From positions 1-7,315 of the forward strand of contig JAKQBU010000199.1 in NCBI GenBank assembly GCA_029573975.1: 7,315 nt of DNA, written 5' to 3'. The DNA comes from Planctomycetota bacterium (GTDB lineage Bacteria > Planctomycetota > Phycisphaerae > Sedimentisphaerales > SM23-30). The translations under genes and the position numbers were made by a program. This document shows positions 1 to 6,470 of this stretch, one piece after another. Within the stretch, counting starts at the first letter, position 1. Every line of letters starts with the position of its first letter. The notes below the pieces were generated by a model. That model saw nothing but the letters and a program-made list of their open reading frames with translations. It did no database searches and was not told where the DNA came from.

Positions 1-1326
1 GAATAGCTCTCCCATGGCGTCAATGCTTGCCTGCTTGGGAGTCTTACCATGTTCGATGTGTTTAGCCGCCCCTTCCACCACCACAATGGCATCATCCACC
101 ACGATCCCGATGGCCAGCACGATGGCGAAAAGCGTAAGCAGATTGATGGAAAAACCCAGCACCGCCATTCCCGCAAAGGCACCCACGATCGTCACCGGTA
201 CCGTCGTAGCCGGAACCAGGGTCGCCCGCCAGTTTTGCAGAAAGACCATGATGACCAACAGAACGAGAATGCCTGCCTCGTAGAGGGTGCTGTACACTTC
301 ATTAACGGATTCCCGGACAAAAATGGTGGTATCGAAGGGAATCTGATAGGTAAGACCGGCGGGAAAATTCCGGGCATACTGTTCCATGGCGGACTTGACG
401 CATTTGGCGGTATCGAGGGCGTTAGCCTGGGGCAACTGGTAAATCGCAATACCGCCGGCGGCACTGCCGTCCATCTTGAAAAACTGCCCATACGTTCGAG
501 CGCCCAGTTCCACCCGCCCGATATCGCGGATACGGGTAATCTGTCCGCCGCCCTCCGGTGCCGCCTTAACGATGATTCGCTCAAATTCATCCACCTCCGT
601 TAACGCCCCTTCAACGTTGACGGTGATTTGAAAATCCTGACCGGCCGGCGCCGGCGGCATGCCGATCTGACCGGCGGCGACCTTGACATTCTGTTTTTGA
701 ATGGCACTGATGATATCCCGCGGCATCAGCGAACACTGCCGCATACGCTCCGGGTCGAGCCAGACCCGCATGCTGTATTCCCCGATCCCGAATACCATCA
801 CATCGCCGACGCCCGGCAGCCGGGCCAGCTTGTCGCGCAGTTCAATCGTTCCATAGTTGCTCAAAAACAAGGCATCATGCGCCTTATTCGTCGAGGTTAA
901 CGTGATGATCTGGAGGATAGCCGTGGATTTCTTTTTGGTCACCACGCCCTGCTGCTGGACCGCCGTGGGCAGCAGCGACATCGCCGCCGCCACCCGGTTT
1001 TGCACCAGAACCTGGGCGAAGTCTAGGTCGGTACCGACATCGAAGGTAACCGTCAGCGTATAACGCCCATCCGACGTGCAGGTGGATTGCATATACAGCA
1101 TTTTTTCCACCCCATTGACCTGCTGTTCGATGGGCAGCGCCACCGCTTCAATCAAGGTTTTCGCACTGGCGCCGGGATACGTGGCGGTAACCTGAACGGT
1201 CGGTGGGGTGATAGGCGGGTATTGCGCCACCGGCAGCAGAAAAATCGCTACCCCGCCCAGCAGCATAATCACGATGGCAATGACATTCGCCAGCACCGGC
1301 CGCTCAATGAAAAATTTGGCAAACAT
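1..1326 (-). CDS. RND multidrug efflux permease, HAE1 (AcrB/MexB) family, N-terminal 442 residues
   Basis: This is the inner-membrane, proton-driven pump subunit of a tripartite efflux system. The gene runs off the left edge, so only 442 of about 1040 usual residues are visible. The N-terminus MFAKFFIERPVLANVIAIVI is the classic first transmembrane helix, followed by LPVAQYPPITPP and the porter-domain signatures YPGASAKT, QQVNGV, VQNRVAAAMSLLP, LARLPGVGDV and VAAGQIG. Near the end, GIVVDDAIVVVE is the TM4 proton-relay motif; Asp411 and Asp412 correspond to AcrB Asp407/Asp408. ATG at 1324-1326 is preceded by AAAGG with 5-nt spacing and lies 20 nt after the adaptor stop, so the gene is operonic. 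The LFLSNYGTIELRDK stretch resembles pumps I associate with PVC phyla. The substrate cannot be read from sequence; hydrophobic or amphiphilic drugs, bile salts or solvents are typical for HAE1. Confidence 0.95.
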   Translation of the reverse strand, partial: MFAKFFIERPVLANVIAIVIMLLGGVAIFLLPVAQYPPITPPTVQVTATYPGASAKTLIEAVALPIEQQVNGVEKMLYMQSTCTSDGRYTLTVTFDVGTDLDFAQVLVQNRVAAAMSLLPTAVQQQGVVTKKKSTAILQIITLTSTNKAHDALFLSNYGTIELRDKLARLPGVGDVMVFGIGEYSMRVWLDPERMRQCSLMPRDIISAIQKQNVKVAAGQIGMPPAPAGQDFQITVNVEGALTEVDEFERIIVKAAPEGGGQITRIRDIGRVELGARTYGQFFKMDGSAAGGIAIYQLPQANALDTAKCVKSAMEQYARNFPAGLTYQIPFDTTIFVRESVNEVYSTLYEAGILVLLVIMVFLQNWRATLVPATTVPVTIVGAFAGMAVLGFSINLLTLFAIVLAIGIVVDDAIVVVEGAAKHIEHGKTPKQASIDAMGELF

Positions 1327-1346
1327 GAGAACCTTTCACAAAATAA

Positions 1347-2471
1347 CTAACGGGCCGGAATGTTCGAGGGATGTTTATCAGCGTTTGGGTTTGTCACCGT
1401 AACTTTAGCACCGGGCCTGGCATTCATTAATCCGCTGATAATGACACGGTCTTCCGGCGTCAGCCCGCTTCGGACCGCACAGCCGGCCTTCGTCATCGGT
1501 CCTTTCACTACGGAGCGCCGGGCCACCACCTCCCCGTCACCCGCTACCAGCACGTAATCGCCCTCCTGGTCATTGCCGAAAGCCGCACCCGGCACCACCA
1601 GCATGGGCTGCTCTTTACCGACTGGAATTTTAATTCGCGCAAACAGCCCTGGGAAAAAGGTCTTGTCCTCGTTTTTCACTACCGCACGCATCTCAATGGT
1701 TCCCGTGGACGTGCTGACGTTCCGGTCCACGAAATCGAGCGTCCCCTCATGCGGGTAGCCTTCCTCATTCTGTAAGCCAACGAACATCGGCGCCTTTCCC
1801 ACCGCTCCACCAGCCGCCTCCATTCCCTGCTTCTGCATCATTTCGCGAATTTGCAGGGCATCACGCTCGTTCAGATTAAAGTACACATAAATTGGGATAA
1901 TCTGATCGAGCGTCGCCAGCCGTACATTCCCGCTGGGGCCAACCAGGTTGCCCGGATCCACCTGCCGCCGACCGATATAGCCGCTAAACGGCGCCGATAC
2001 GCTGGTATATCCCAGATTTAATTTCGCCAGTTCCACCTGAGCCGCCGCCTGATCCCGCTGACTCAGCCATTTTTCCACATTCGCCACCGAAGTAGCGTTA
2101 TTCTTCAATAATTCTGTCTGGCGGTCATACTCTGCTTGTGACTTGGTCAACTCCGCCTGCGCCAGCCGCAACTGCTGCTGATACGTATCCGGCTCAATCG
2201 CAAACAGCAGCCGGCCTTCCTCGACGAACGTTCCGTCCTCAAAATTAATCGTTTGCAGATAACCTGACACCCGGGCCACCAGATCCACACTCCGCGAGGC
2301 AGCCGCCACCCCGGTCAGCTCAATCGAATCGGTAACCATCTCTTCCATCGGACGGATGATAGTGACCGAGGGCGGAACCGGCGGCGGGGCTTCAACAGGT
2401 TTGCGGCAGCCTGTCCCAAATAGTGCGGCCGCCAGCCAACATCCCAGTAGTAAAAATGCTTTCGCTCTCAT
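1347..2471 (-). CDS. Periplasmic adaptor (membrane fusion) lipoprotein of RND efflux pump, AcrA/MexA family
   Basis: This subunit bridges the RND pump and the outer-membrane channel. It has 374 residues, a normal length. MRAKAFLLLGCWLAAALFGT followed by GC is a lipoprotein signal peptide, with Cys22 as the likely lipidated residue. Next come the first lipoyl half (NFEDGTFVEEGRLLFAIEP, about residues 76-94), an alpha-helical hairpin (about 96-152), the second lipoyl half (APFSGYIGRRQVDPGNLVGP, 160-179), a beta-barrel region, and the membrane-proximal signature TGTIEMRAVVKNEDKTFFPG (256-275). The frame is open further upstream, but this ATG is chosen because it starts the signal peptide and has GGGAG 9 nt upstream. 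Its ATG shares bases with the TGA of the outer-membrane factor gene (ATGA), which implies translational coupling. The next gene downstream encodes the pump. Confidence 0.95.
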   Translation of the reverse strand: MRAKAFLLLGCWLAAALFGTGCRKPVEAPPPVPPSVTIIRPMEEMVTDSIELTGVAAASRSVDLVARVSGYLQTINFEDGTFVEEGRLLFAIEPDTYQQQLRLAQAELTKSQAEYDRQTELLKNNATSVANVEKWLSQRDQAAAQVELAKLNLGYTSVSAPFSGYIGRRQVDPGNLVGPSGNVRLATLDQIIPIYVYFNLNERDALQIREMMQKQGMEAAGGAVGKAPMFVGLQNEEGYPHEGTLDFVDRNVSTSTGTIEMRAVVKNEDKTFFPGLFARIKIPVGKEQPMLVVPGAAFGNDQEGDYVLVAGDGEVVARRSVVKGPMTKAGCAVRSGLTPEDRVIISGLMNARPGAKVTVTNPNADKHPSNIPAR

Positions 2472-4111
2472 GGTTTTACGCTCCCGTTTGCCTGCTGGTA
2501 TTGTCCTTCCTCCGCAGGGGTTGTATCCTCTTCCACCGTGGACTCCGGCAAATGCTGTGACGGCTCCAGCAGCTTGCCCCAAGGGGTCCGCTCTGCCATT
2601 TCCGCCTTGGTTGTATCCGAAATCACATCATGGCCCTGGCGAATTTCCCATCCGCCTCCCAGTGCCCGGTAAACCGAAATAATTCCCTGCACCACCCCGC
2701 CCCGGCTGCTGGCCAGCGCATCCTCCACCGACAATTGTGCCTGCTCCGCCGTCAGCACGGTGGTATAATCCGTTTGGCCCTCCTTATATTGCAGCATAGC
2801 CAGCTCGGTGGACCGGCGGGCCGCGGAGGCCGCCTGCGTCAGAAGATCGACTGCCCGTTGTTGGCAGGAAAAACTGGTCAATCCATTTTCCACTTCCTGC
2901 TGTGCCACCAACACCGTATTCTGATAATTGAGTACCGCCTGTTGAAATTGTGCATCCTGCACACGCACCTGATTAACCAGCCGGCCGTAGTTAAAAATCG
3001 GAAAAGTAAATCCGGCCCCGGCGCTCAGATCCCGGCTGGACCAGTTAAAAATATCCGCCAGAGAATTTTGCCCCTGATTATTGGCCGACGCTCCCAACTG
3101 GCCGGATAAGGAAAAAGAGGGATACATTTCGGCCGTGGCCACCCCGATCAACGCTGACTGAGAAGCGGCGGCCAGTTCGGCCTGACGCACATCCGGACGG
3201 CGGCGCAGCAAATCCCTCGGAATACCCGCCGCCACCTGGGAAGGGGGGGGAGGAATCTGTCCCGGTCCCATCAGAAACCGGTCAATCTGATCCGGCGTCT
3301 CCCCCAGCAGTACCGCCAGCCCATTTTTGGTTTGGCGGAGGGTTTCTTCCAGCCGGGGAATTTGTGCCTCCGTCTGCGCCAGTTGCGTCATCGCCTGCTG
3401 CACGTCACGTTCTCCCGTCTCTCCCGCCTGGAACTGCACCGTCGCAATACGCAGGCTCTCTTTCTGCGTCTCCACATTTCGCGCCGCCACCACCAGCCGT
3501 TCCTCCAGGGTGCGTATATTTACATAGCTGGCGGCCACATCCGAGATCAGCGTAATCAGCGCATCCTCATAAGCGGCAACCGATCCCAGATACGATGCCT
3601 CCTCGGCTTCGATACTCCGGCGATACTTCCCCCAAAAATCAATTTCCCAGGTCGCGGCAAACAGCAGTTGGTCGGTCACATGGTCCGGATCAATACCGGG
3701 AAGTTTGGAAATCAGGCCGTCATTCAGCCGGGTATAATTGAGATCCCCCGTGATAACCTGCTGCTGGGGAAACAAATTGCCGATGGCCTGGTTGAGTCTG
3801 GCCCGCGCCTCCAGGATACGGGCGCCGGCTATTTGGAGGGACAAGTTGTTCTGATAGGCTTTGTCTATCAATTGATTGAGTACCGCATCCTCAAAACTCT
3901 GCCACCATAACGTCTCCGCCGCACTATCCGCTTGTTTTACAGGGACGTAATTTCCACTCCATTGCTCCGCCACTTTGGCCTTGGGTGTTTCATAATCCGG
4001 CCCCACTTTGCACGAAGATACCAACACTGCCAGTATCGCTGCAAAAAAAGATAATCCGGGTTTCCTACGCATATAAGTATTTGCCAGATAGTGCTTTATA
4101 ATTAGCGGCAT
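2468..4111 (-). CDS. Outer-membrane efflux lipoprotein, NodT/OprM (TolC-like) family
   Basis: This is the outer-membrane channel of the tripartite pump. After the signal peptide (FFAAILAVLVSS then Cys34 in this start) comes the family hallmark CKVGPDYETPKAKVAEQW. Two repeated halves of coiled-coil/beta-strand type follow, with typical signatures LWWQSFEDAVLNQLIDKA, ATWEIDFWGKYRRSIEAEEA, DVAASYVNIRTLEERL, DLLRRRPDVRQAE and FPIFNYGRL. The start is uncertain. ATG at 4136-4138 gives 556 residues with no clear ribosome site. The ATG used here (547 residues) has GAGG 4 nt upstream. ATG at 4070-4072 would give the shortest signal peptide, with lipid Cys21. Oddities: after about residue 490 there is a Glu/Gln/Pro/Thr-rich tail of about 50 residues beyond the usual family end. 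A run of eight C (coding strand) at 3243-3250 encodes the Pro run in GQIPPPPSQ. It is the first gene of the operon, overlapping the adaptor start. Confidence 0.93.
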   Translation of the reverse strand: MPLIIKHYLANTYMRRKPGLSFFAAILAVLVSSCKVGPDYETPKAKVAEQWSGNYVPVKQADSAAETLWWQSFEDAVLNQLIDKAYQNNLSLQIAGARILEARARLNQAIGNLFPQQQVITGDLNYTRLNDGLISKLPGIDPDHVTDQLLFAATWEIDFWGKYRRSIEAEEASYLGSVAAYEDALITLISDVAASYVNIRTLEERLVVAARNVETQKESLRIATVQFQAGETGERDVQQAMTQLAQTEAQIPRLEETLRQTKNGLAVLLGETPDQIDRFLMGPGQIPPPPSQVAAGIPRDLLRRRPDVRQAELAAASQSALIGVATAEMYPSFSLSGQLGASANNQGQNSLADIFNWSSRDLSAGAGFTFPIFNYGRLVNQVRVQDAQFQQAVLNYQNTVLVAQQEVENGLTSFSCQQRAVDLLTQAASAARRSTELAMLQYKEGQTDYTTVLTAEQAQLSVEDALASSRGGVVQGIISVYRALGGGWEIRQGHDVISDTTKAEMAERTPWGKLLEPSQHLPESTVEEDTTPAEEGQYQQANGSVKP

Positions 4112-4176
4112 TGATCCTCGGTGTATCTTCTCGTTCATAACTTACATATAGCCATTTCTACGACAATGCAAATTCT

Positions 4177-4205
4177 ATTCTGAATGGCTTCCCTTTGGCT
4201 GTCAA
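4177..4205 (-). promoter_or_regulatory. Sigma70-type promoter of the efflux operon
   Basis: On the minus strand, a perfect -35 TTGACA (4200-4205) is followed by a 17-bp spacer and CAGAAT (4177-4182, 4 of 6 matches to TATAAT). Transcription would begin near 4170, giving a leader of about 30-60 nt depending on the start codon chosen. It is the best promoter match in the 190-bp gap between the radical SAM gene and the efflux genes, so the efflux operon probably has its own promoter. Confidence 0.6.
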
Positions 4206-4238
4206 GCTATTTTTACTATTTAGTGGGATGGCCAGGGA

Positions 4239-4269
4239 ACATCGTATCCCCCTGGTACTGGTACGATGT
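4239..4269. repeat. 31-bp inverted repeat upstream of the efflux promoter, possible operator
   Basis: ACATCGTA (4239-4246) and TACGATGT (4262-4269) form a perfect 8-bp inverted repeat around a 15-bp centre. The centre overlaps a second, alternative pair, CCAGGG (4232-4237) with CCCTGG (4250-4255), and a direct repeat CTGGTA-CTGGTA (4252-4263). The repeat lies about 35 bp upstream of the -35 box, a place suited to an activator or an accessory operator half. No T-run follows on either strand, so it is not a canonical terminator of the radical SAM gene. No regulator gene is in the window. Confidence 0.4.
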
Positions 4270-4328
4270 ATAACAGACAAAAAGTAAAAAGAGCTGCGAA
4301 AGGTATGGCAGGGGTATTTTCACCATTG

Positions 4329-5717
4329 TCAAATGCATTTGCCGCTCAGGATCGGATCTTTTTCGATCAATCGTTCCCATTGTGCCATCGCTTTGAGCAT
4401 CTCCTTGCCGTGTTTGCAATCGGCAATGGTCATCTTCCCAGCCCGCACCAGATCATAATACGGCGCCATATTGTTCTGACGATATAATTCCGAAAAATTC
4501 TGATAGAATTTTTCACGCGGCAGCCGGGTAGGCAAGACCGCATGCAAGGTATCAAAACAGGAATAATCCCGGGTTAGCAAATCATTCAATCGGTCCCGAT
4601 ACAATTGGGTGCCCGGCAAAGGAGTGAGAATCGTAAACTGGGTATGGGTGATTTTCTTCCGGCTGACATACTCCCGCAACCTCTGAAAATCCTCTTCCGC
4701 CCAGTCAGGATCCACTATAAATGCCCCCCAGATAATCACTCCCAGATCCTGCAGAATCTCAATCGCACGATTGTTTGTCGCCAGCGTGCTGGATTTGTTT
4801 ACTTTGGTAAGCGTTTCTTCGGATCCGCCTTCCAGCCCCAACAGCACCGCATACAAACCGATATCCACCCATTTTTCCACCAGATCCGGATGCCGAACGA
4901 TGGAATCCGTCCGGCATTCCATGGAAAAACGTTTCCGGATCCCTTCGGATTTCAGCATATCCGCGATGGCACTTTCCCGGCGGTAATTCAGCAAAAAATT
5001 ATCATCCACGAAGGTAATATGGTCGGTCCCGATGGTGGCAATTTCGGCCAGGATTCGTTCCGGGGCCATTTGATTGATGCGTCCGTGATAAAACTCATGA
5101 ACGCTGCAAAAATTACACCGGTACGGACAGCCGCGGGAGGTCGCCACCGAGGTATCCGGCCGATCAAACAGAAAAAAATAGTCCGGACGGTACATTTCCG
5201 TAAGGTCTCGCCGCGGTAAGGGGAGCCGGTCCATATTCACCCGGCCCGCCGGTAACTGGTTTCGAATAAATTGCCCGTTCCGGTCCTGCCAGATAATCCC
5301 CTCTACCCCGGACAACCCCCTCCGGTCCGACACCGCCTGTACCAGTTGGCCAAAGATTGCCTCCGCTTCCCCCAGCACCACAGCATCCACATCGGGGATA
5401 AAAAAATCCTCCGGCACCAGGGTCGCATGATGCCCCCCCACTACGGTAAATATCTCCGGGGAGAATCCCTTGACCTGCCGTAAAAGATCCTGCGCCGCGT
5501 AAACCTCTGGTGTCAAAGCAGTAACAGCAACCATCTCCGGCCAGAACTTCCGCAGCACCCCATCCAGATTCCCATCCAATCGCATATCCAGGATTCGGAC
5601 GTCATGATCGGGAACTGTCGCTGCCACCATCTCCAAATGCAGCGGTTCTGGCATGGCCACTACCCGAAAACCGATCCCCTTGCTCAAATAGTCAGGCTGT
5701 AGTAATAGAATTCGCAA
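4329..5717 (-). CDS. Cobalamin-binding (B12) domain radical SAM protein of unknown substrate
   Basis: 462 residues. The N-terminal 130 or so residues form a Rossmann-like B12-binding domain: MRILLLQPDY start, HDVRILDMRLD, VVGGHHATLVPEDF (His96-His97) and DAVVLGEAE. A short linker (IIWQDRNGQF, LPLPRRDL) leads to the radical SAM core, whose CPYRCNFC motif places Cys197, Cys201 and Cys204 as [4Fe-4S] ligands. TFVDDNFL (235-242) and LGLEGGSEETL (293-303) are further core motifs, and LTPLPGTQLYRDR (364-376) is typical of the barrel end. The family uses SAM and often methylcobalamin for methylations or other difficult rearrangements; HpnR/HpnP hopanoid methylases, BchE and PhpK are relatives. No specific reaction can be assigned. 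The start is TTG: an in-frame TAA lies 8 codons upstream, no ATG or GTG intervenes, GAG sits 6 nt before TTG, and translation from TTG gives the canonical B12-domain N-terminus. Confidence 0.92.
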   Translation of the reverse strand: MRILLLQPDYLSKGIGFRVVAMPEPLHLEMVAATVPDHDVRILDMRLDGNLDGVLRKFWPEMVAVTALTPEVYAAQDLLRQVKGFSPEIFTVVGGHHATLVPEDFFIPDVDAVVLGEAEAIFGQLVQAVSDRRGLSGVEGIIWQDRNGQFIRNQLPAGRVNMDRLPLPRRDLTEMYRPDYFFLFDRPDTSVATSRGCPYRCNFCSVHEFYHGRINQMAPERILAEIATIGTDHITFVDDNFLLNYRRESAIADMLKSEGIRKRFSMECRTDSIVRHPDLVEKWVDIGLYAVLLGLEGGSEETLTKVNKSSTLATNNRAIEILQDLGVIIWGAFIVDPDWAEEDFQRLREYVSRKKITHTQFTILTPLPGTQLYRDRLNDLLTRDYSCFDTLHAVLPTRLPREKFYQNFSELYRQNNMAPYYDLVRAGKMTIADCKHGKEMLKAMAQWERLIEKDPILSGKCI

Positions 5718-5801
5718 ACTATACTCGCTTTCTTCTTGCGGTTAATCAATAACCTCACCAGTTTTTTTCTTCCGGCACTCCAGCAGGAAACCGTATGTTC
5801 C

Positions 5802-5810
5802 ATTATAGCA
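5802..5810 (-). promoter_or_regulatory. Extended -10 promoter of the radical SAM gene
   Basis: On the minus strand TGC-TATAAT is a perfect extended -10 element (TGn plus consensus -10). The -35 region is poor (CTGGAT at 17-bp spacing), as is usual for extended -10 promoters. The start would be near 5795, leaving a leader of about 78 nt before the TTG codon. Confidence 0.5.
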
Positions 5811-6013
5811 AACAATACTCCCTCATCCAGCAAATCCCTGGGAGTGCCTCCCCATTCCCGCCGGGAAGCAGGACCGGCAAATGGTACTGCCGGATATCCC
5901 AAAAGAGAGATTCCGGCAAGATATTTTCGGCAAGGCGCAGCCGTTACAATCGTTATAATCGCTATGCAAACAGGTGTTTAGAAATAAAATCGAAAAAAAT
6001 AGTTCGGCGTCAT
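5811..6013. other. Intergenic stretch without a supported gene
   Basis: Open frames exist on both strands, but none has a ribosome site, a domain or family resemblance, or natural-looking composition. The only pattern is a short tandem of three related 9-mers at 5942-5968 (CGTTACAAT, CGTTATAAT, CGCTATGCA; the first two differ at one base). The middle unit contains TATAAT on the plus strand, but no acceptable -35 sits upstream of it. Confidence 0.5.
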
Positions 6014-6042
6014 TTGCCTTCTGGTAATGTGAATTTTATGAT
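6014..6042 (+). promoter_or_regulatory. Putative promoter of a short plus-strand transcript
   Basis: TTGCCT (6014-6019), a 17-bp spacer and TATGAT (6037-6042) match the sigma70 consensus at 4/6 and 5/6. The predicted start is near 6049. No gene follows, but a good terminator lies at 6169-6215, which would define a transcript of about 165 nt. Confidence 0.4.
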
Positions 6043-6119
6043 TAGTATGTAGAGAATGATGATGAAATGCAGCGGTTTTTAACGCATGCAGTTGGATTTT
6101 GGGAGTGGAGACGGAAGCG

Positions 6120-6139
6120 TCCAGCGTTACGACGCTGGA
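6120..6139 (+). repeat. Perfect 8-bp hairpin with TACG loop
   Basis: TCCAGCGT (6120-6127), loop TACG (6128-6131), ACGCTGGA (6132-6139). As RNA the loop is a UNCG-type tetraloop (UACG), closed here by U-A rather than the especially stable C-G. It sits 30 nt upstream of the terminator stem. Confidence 0.7.
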
Positions 6140-6168
6140 AATGACAAGAGTTTGTTCTGCCCTGGATC

Positions 6169-6215
6169 GGGGCCTCGGCCTGGCTGCCTCCTACAGGCCG
6201 GGGTCCCACTTTTTT
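6169..6215 (+). terminator. Rho-independent terminator with no obvious upstream gene
   Basis: A 14-bp stem with two G-U pairs is formed by GGGGCCTCGGCCTG (6169-6182) and CAGGCCGGGGTCCC (6194-6207), with an 11-nt loop. It is followed, after AC, by T6 (6210-6215). The shape suits plus-strand termination. Because no plus-strand coding gene lies upstream in the window, it implies either an unannotated short transcript or a mobile hairpin element. Confidence 0.65.
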
Positions 6216-6264
6216 AGTATCGGGTAACACGTGGGGGATTTTTACCAAAATTTTTACATTTCTG

Positions 6265-6293
6265 TTGACTTTTTATTATTTTCGCGATATAAA
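6265..6293 (+). promoter_or_regulatory. Strong sigma70-type promoter of the leader RNA
   Basis: TTGACT (6265-6270, 5/6 matches), a spacer of exactly 17 bp (6271-6287) and TATAAA (6288-6293, 5/6 matches). The surrounding DNA is AT-rich. It is the best plus-strand promoter seen in the window, with a predicted start near 6300. It drives the structured RNA that ends at 6509. Confidence 0.65.
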
Positions 6294-6313
6294 TAGAATA
6301 GGAATGTGAATAT

Positions 6314-6442
6314 ATGTTGAGTTCAAGCCAGAAAATGATTGCCAAGAAACGTATGACGAACGCCTGGTCGAGCGTCAATAGTAAATCTGCGCAGATCATT
6401 GTATGCTCCACGTTTTATACAGGAGGTCTGGCAGTGAGCTGA
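6314..6442 (+). CDS. Possible 42-codon leader peptide, serine-rich
   Basis: ATG 14 nt after the predicted transcript start opens a frame (MLSSSQKMIAKKRMTNAWSS and onward) that ends at TGA 6440-6442, with 9 Ser in 42 residues. AGGA at 6300-6303 is a weak, far ribosome site at the very 5' end of the transcript, so initiation there is doubtful. In the same frame, GTG at 6434 is preceded by a perfect AGGAGG with 7-nt spacing and would give only GTG-AGC-TGA. A ribosome finishing either frame would cover 6425-6434, blocking the antiterminator and favouring termination. There is no run of a single codon beyond three Ser. This is inference; coding is not demonstrated. Confidence 0.2.
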   Translation: MLSSSQKMIAKKRMTNAWSSVNSKSAQIIVCSTFYTGGLAVS

Positions 6443-6470
6443 ACGAACGAATAAAACAAGAATTTCAAAA

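Larger units (their letters stand above)
6049..6215 (+). ncRNA. Candidate small RNA or dispersed repeat element with two hairpins
   Basis: This stretch lies between a promoter-like sequence and an intrinsic terminator. It contains a perfect 8-bp hairpin at 6120-6139 (TCCAGCGT, loop TACG, ACGCTGGA) and the terminator stem at 6169-6207. It is clearly more GC-rich than the AT-rich DNA on both sides. A 43-codon frame (6086-6217, MQLDFGSGDGSVQRYDAGND and onward) is open across the hairpins, but it has no ribosome site and resembles nothing I know. An alternative is that this is a copy of an interspersed palindromic element, in which case it should occur many times in the host genome. The class cannot be decided from one copy. 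Confidence 0.3.

Noticed and set aside
4239..4269. Terminator of the radical SAM gene
   Set aside because: The inverted repeat has a long centre and no T-run after it on the minus strand, so an operator reading is preferred.
4216..4419. Minus-strand 67-codon ORF after the radical SAM gene
   Set aside because: It overlaps the 3' end of the radical SAM gene in another frame and has no supporting start signal.
5684..5902. Minus-strand 72-codon ORF overlapping the start of the radical SAM gene
   Set aside because: TTG start without ribosome site, overlaps in another frame the promoter and first codons of a well-supported gene, and no family resemblance.
5795..6052. Plus-strand 85-codon ORF with an Arg-Tyr-Asn repeat
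   Set aside because: The repeat reflects a 9-bp microrepeat; no ribosome site, and the frame crosses the radical SAM promoter and the promoter at 6014.
6086..6217. Plus-strand 43-codon ORF across the two hairpins
   Set aside because: There is no ribosome site, the stop lies in the terminator T-run, and composition is dictated by palindromes; treated as part of the RNA or repeat element.
6214..6411. Minus-strand 65-codon hydrophobic ORF
   Set aside because: It overlaps the strong plus-strand promoter and leader, has no ribosome site before its ATG, and its hydrophobic look follows from the AT-rich promoter DNA.
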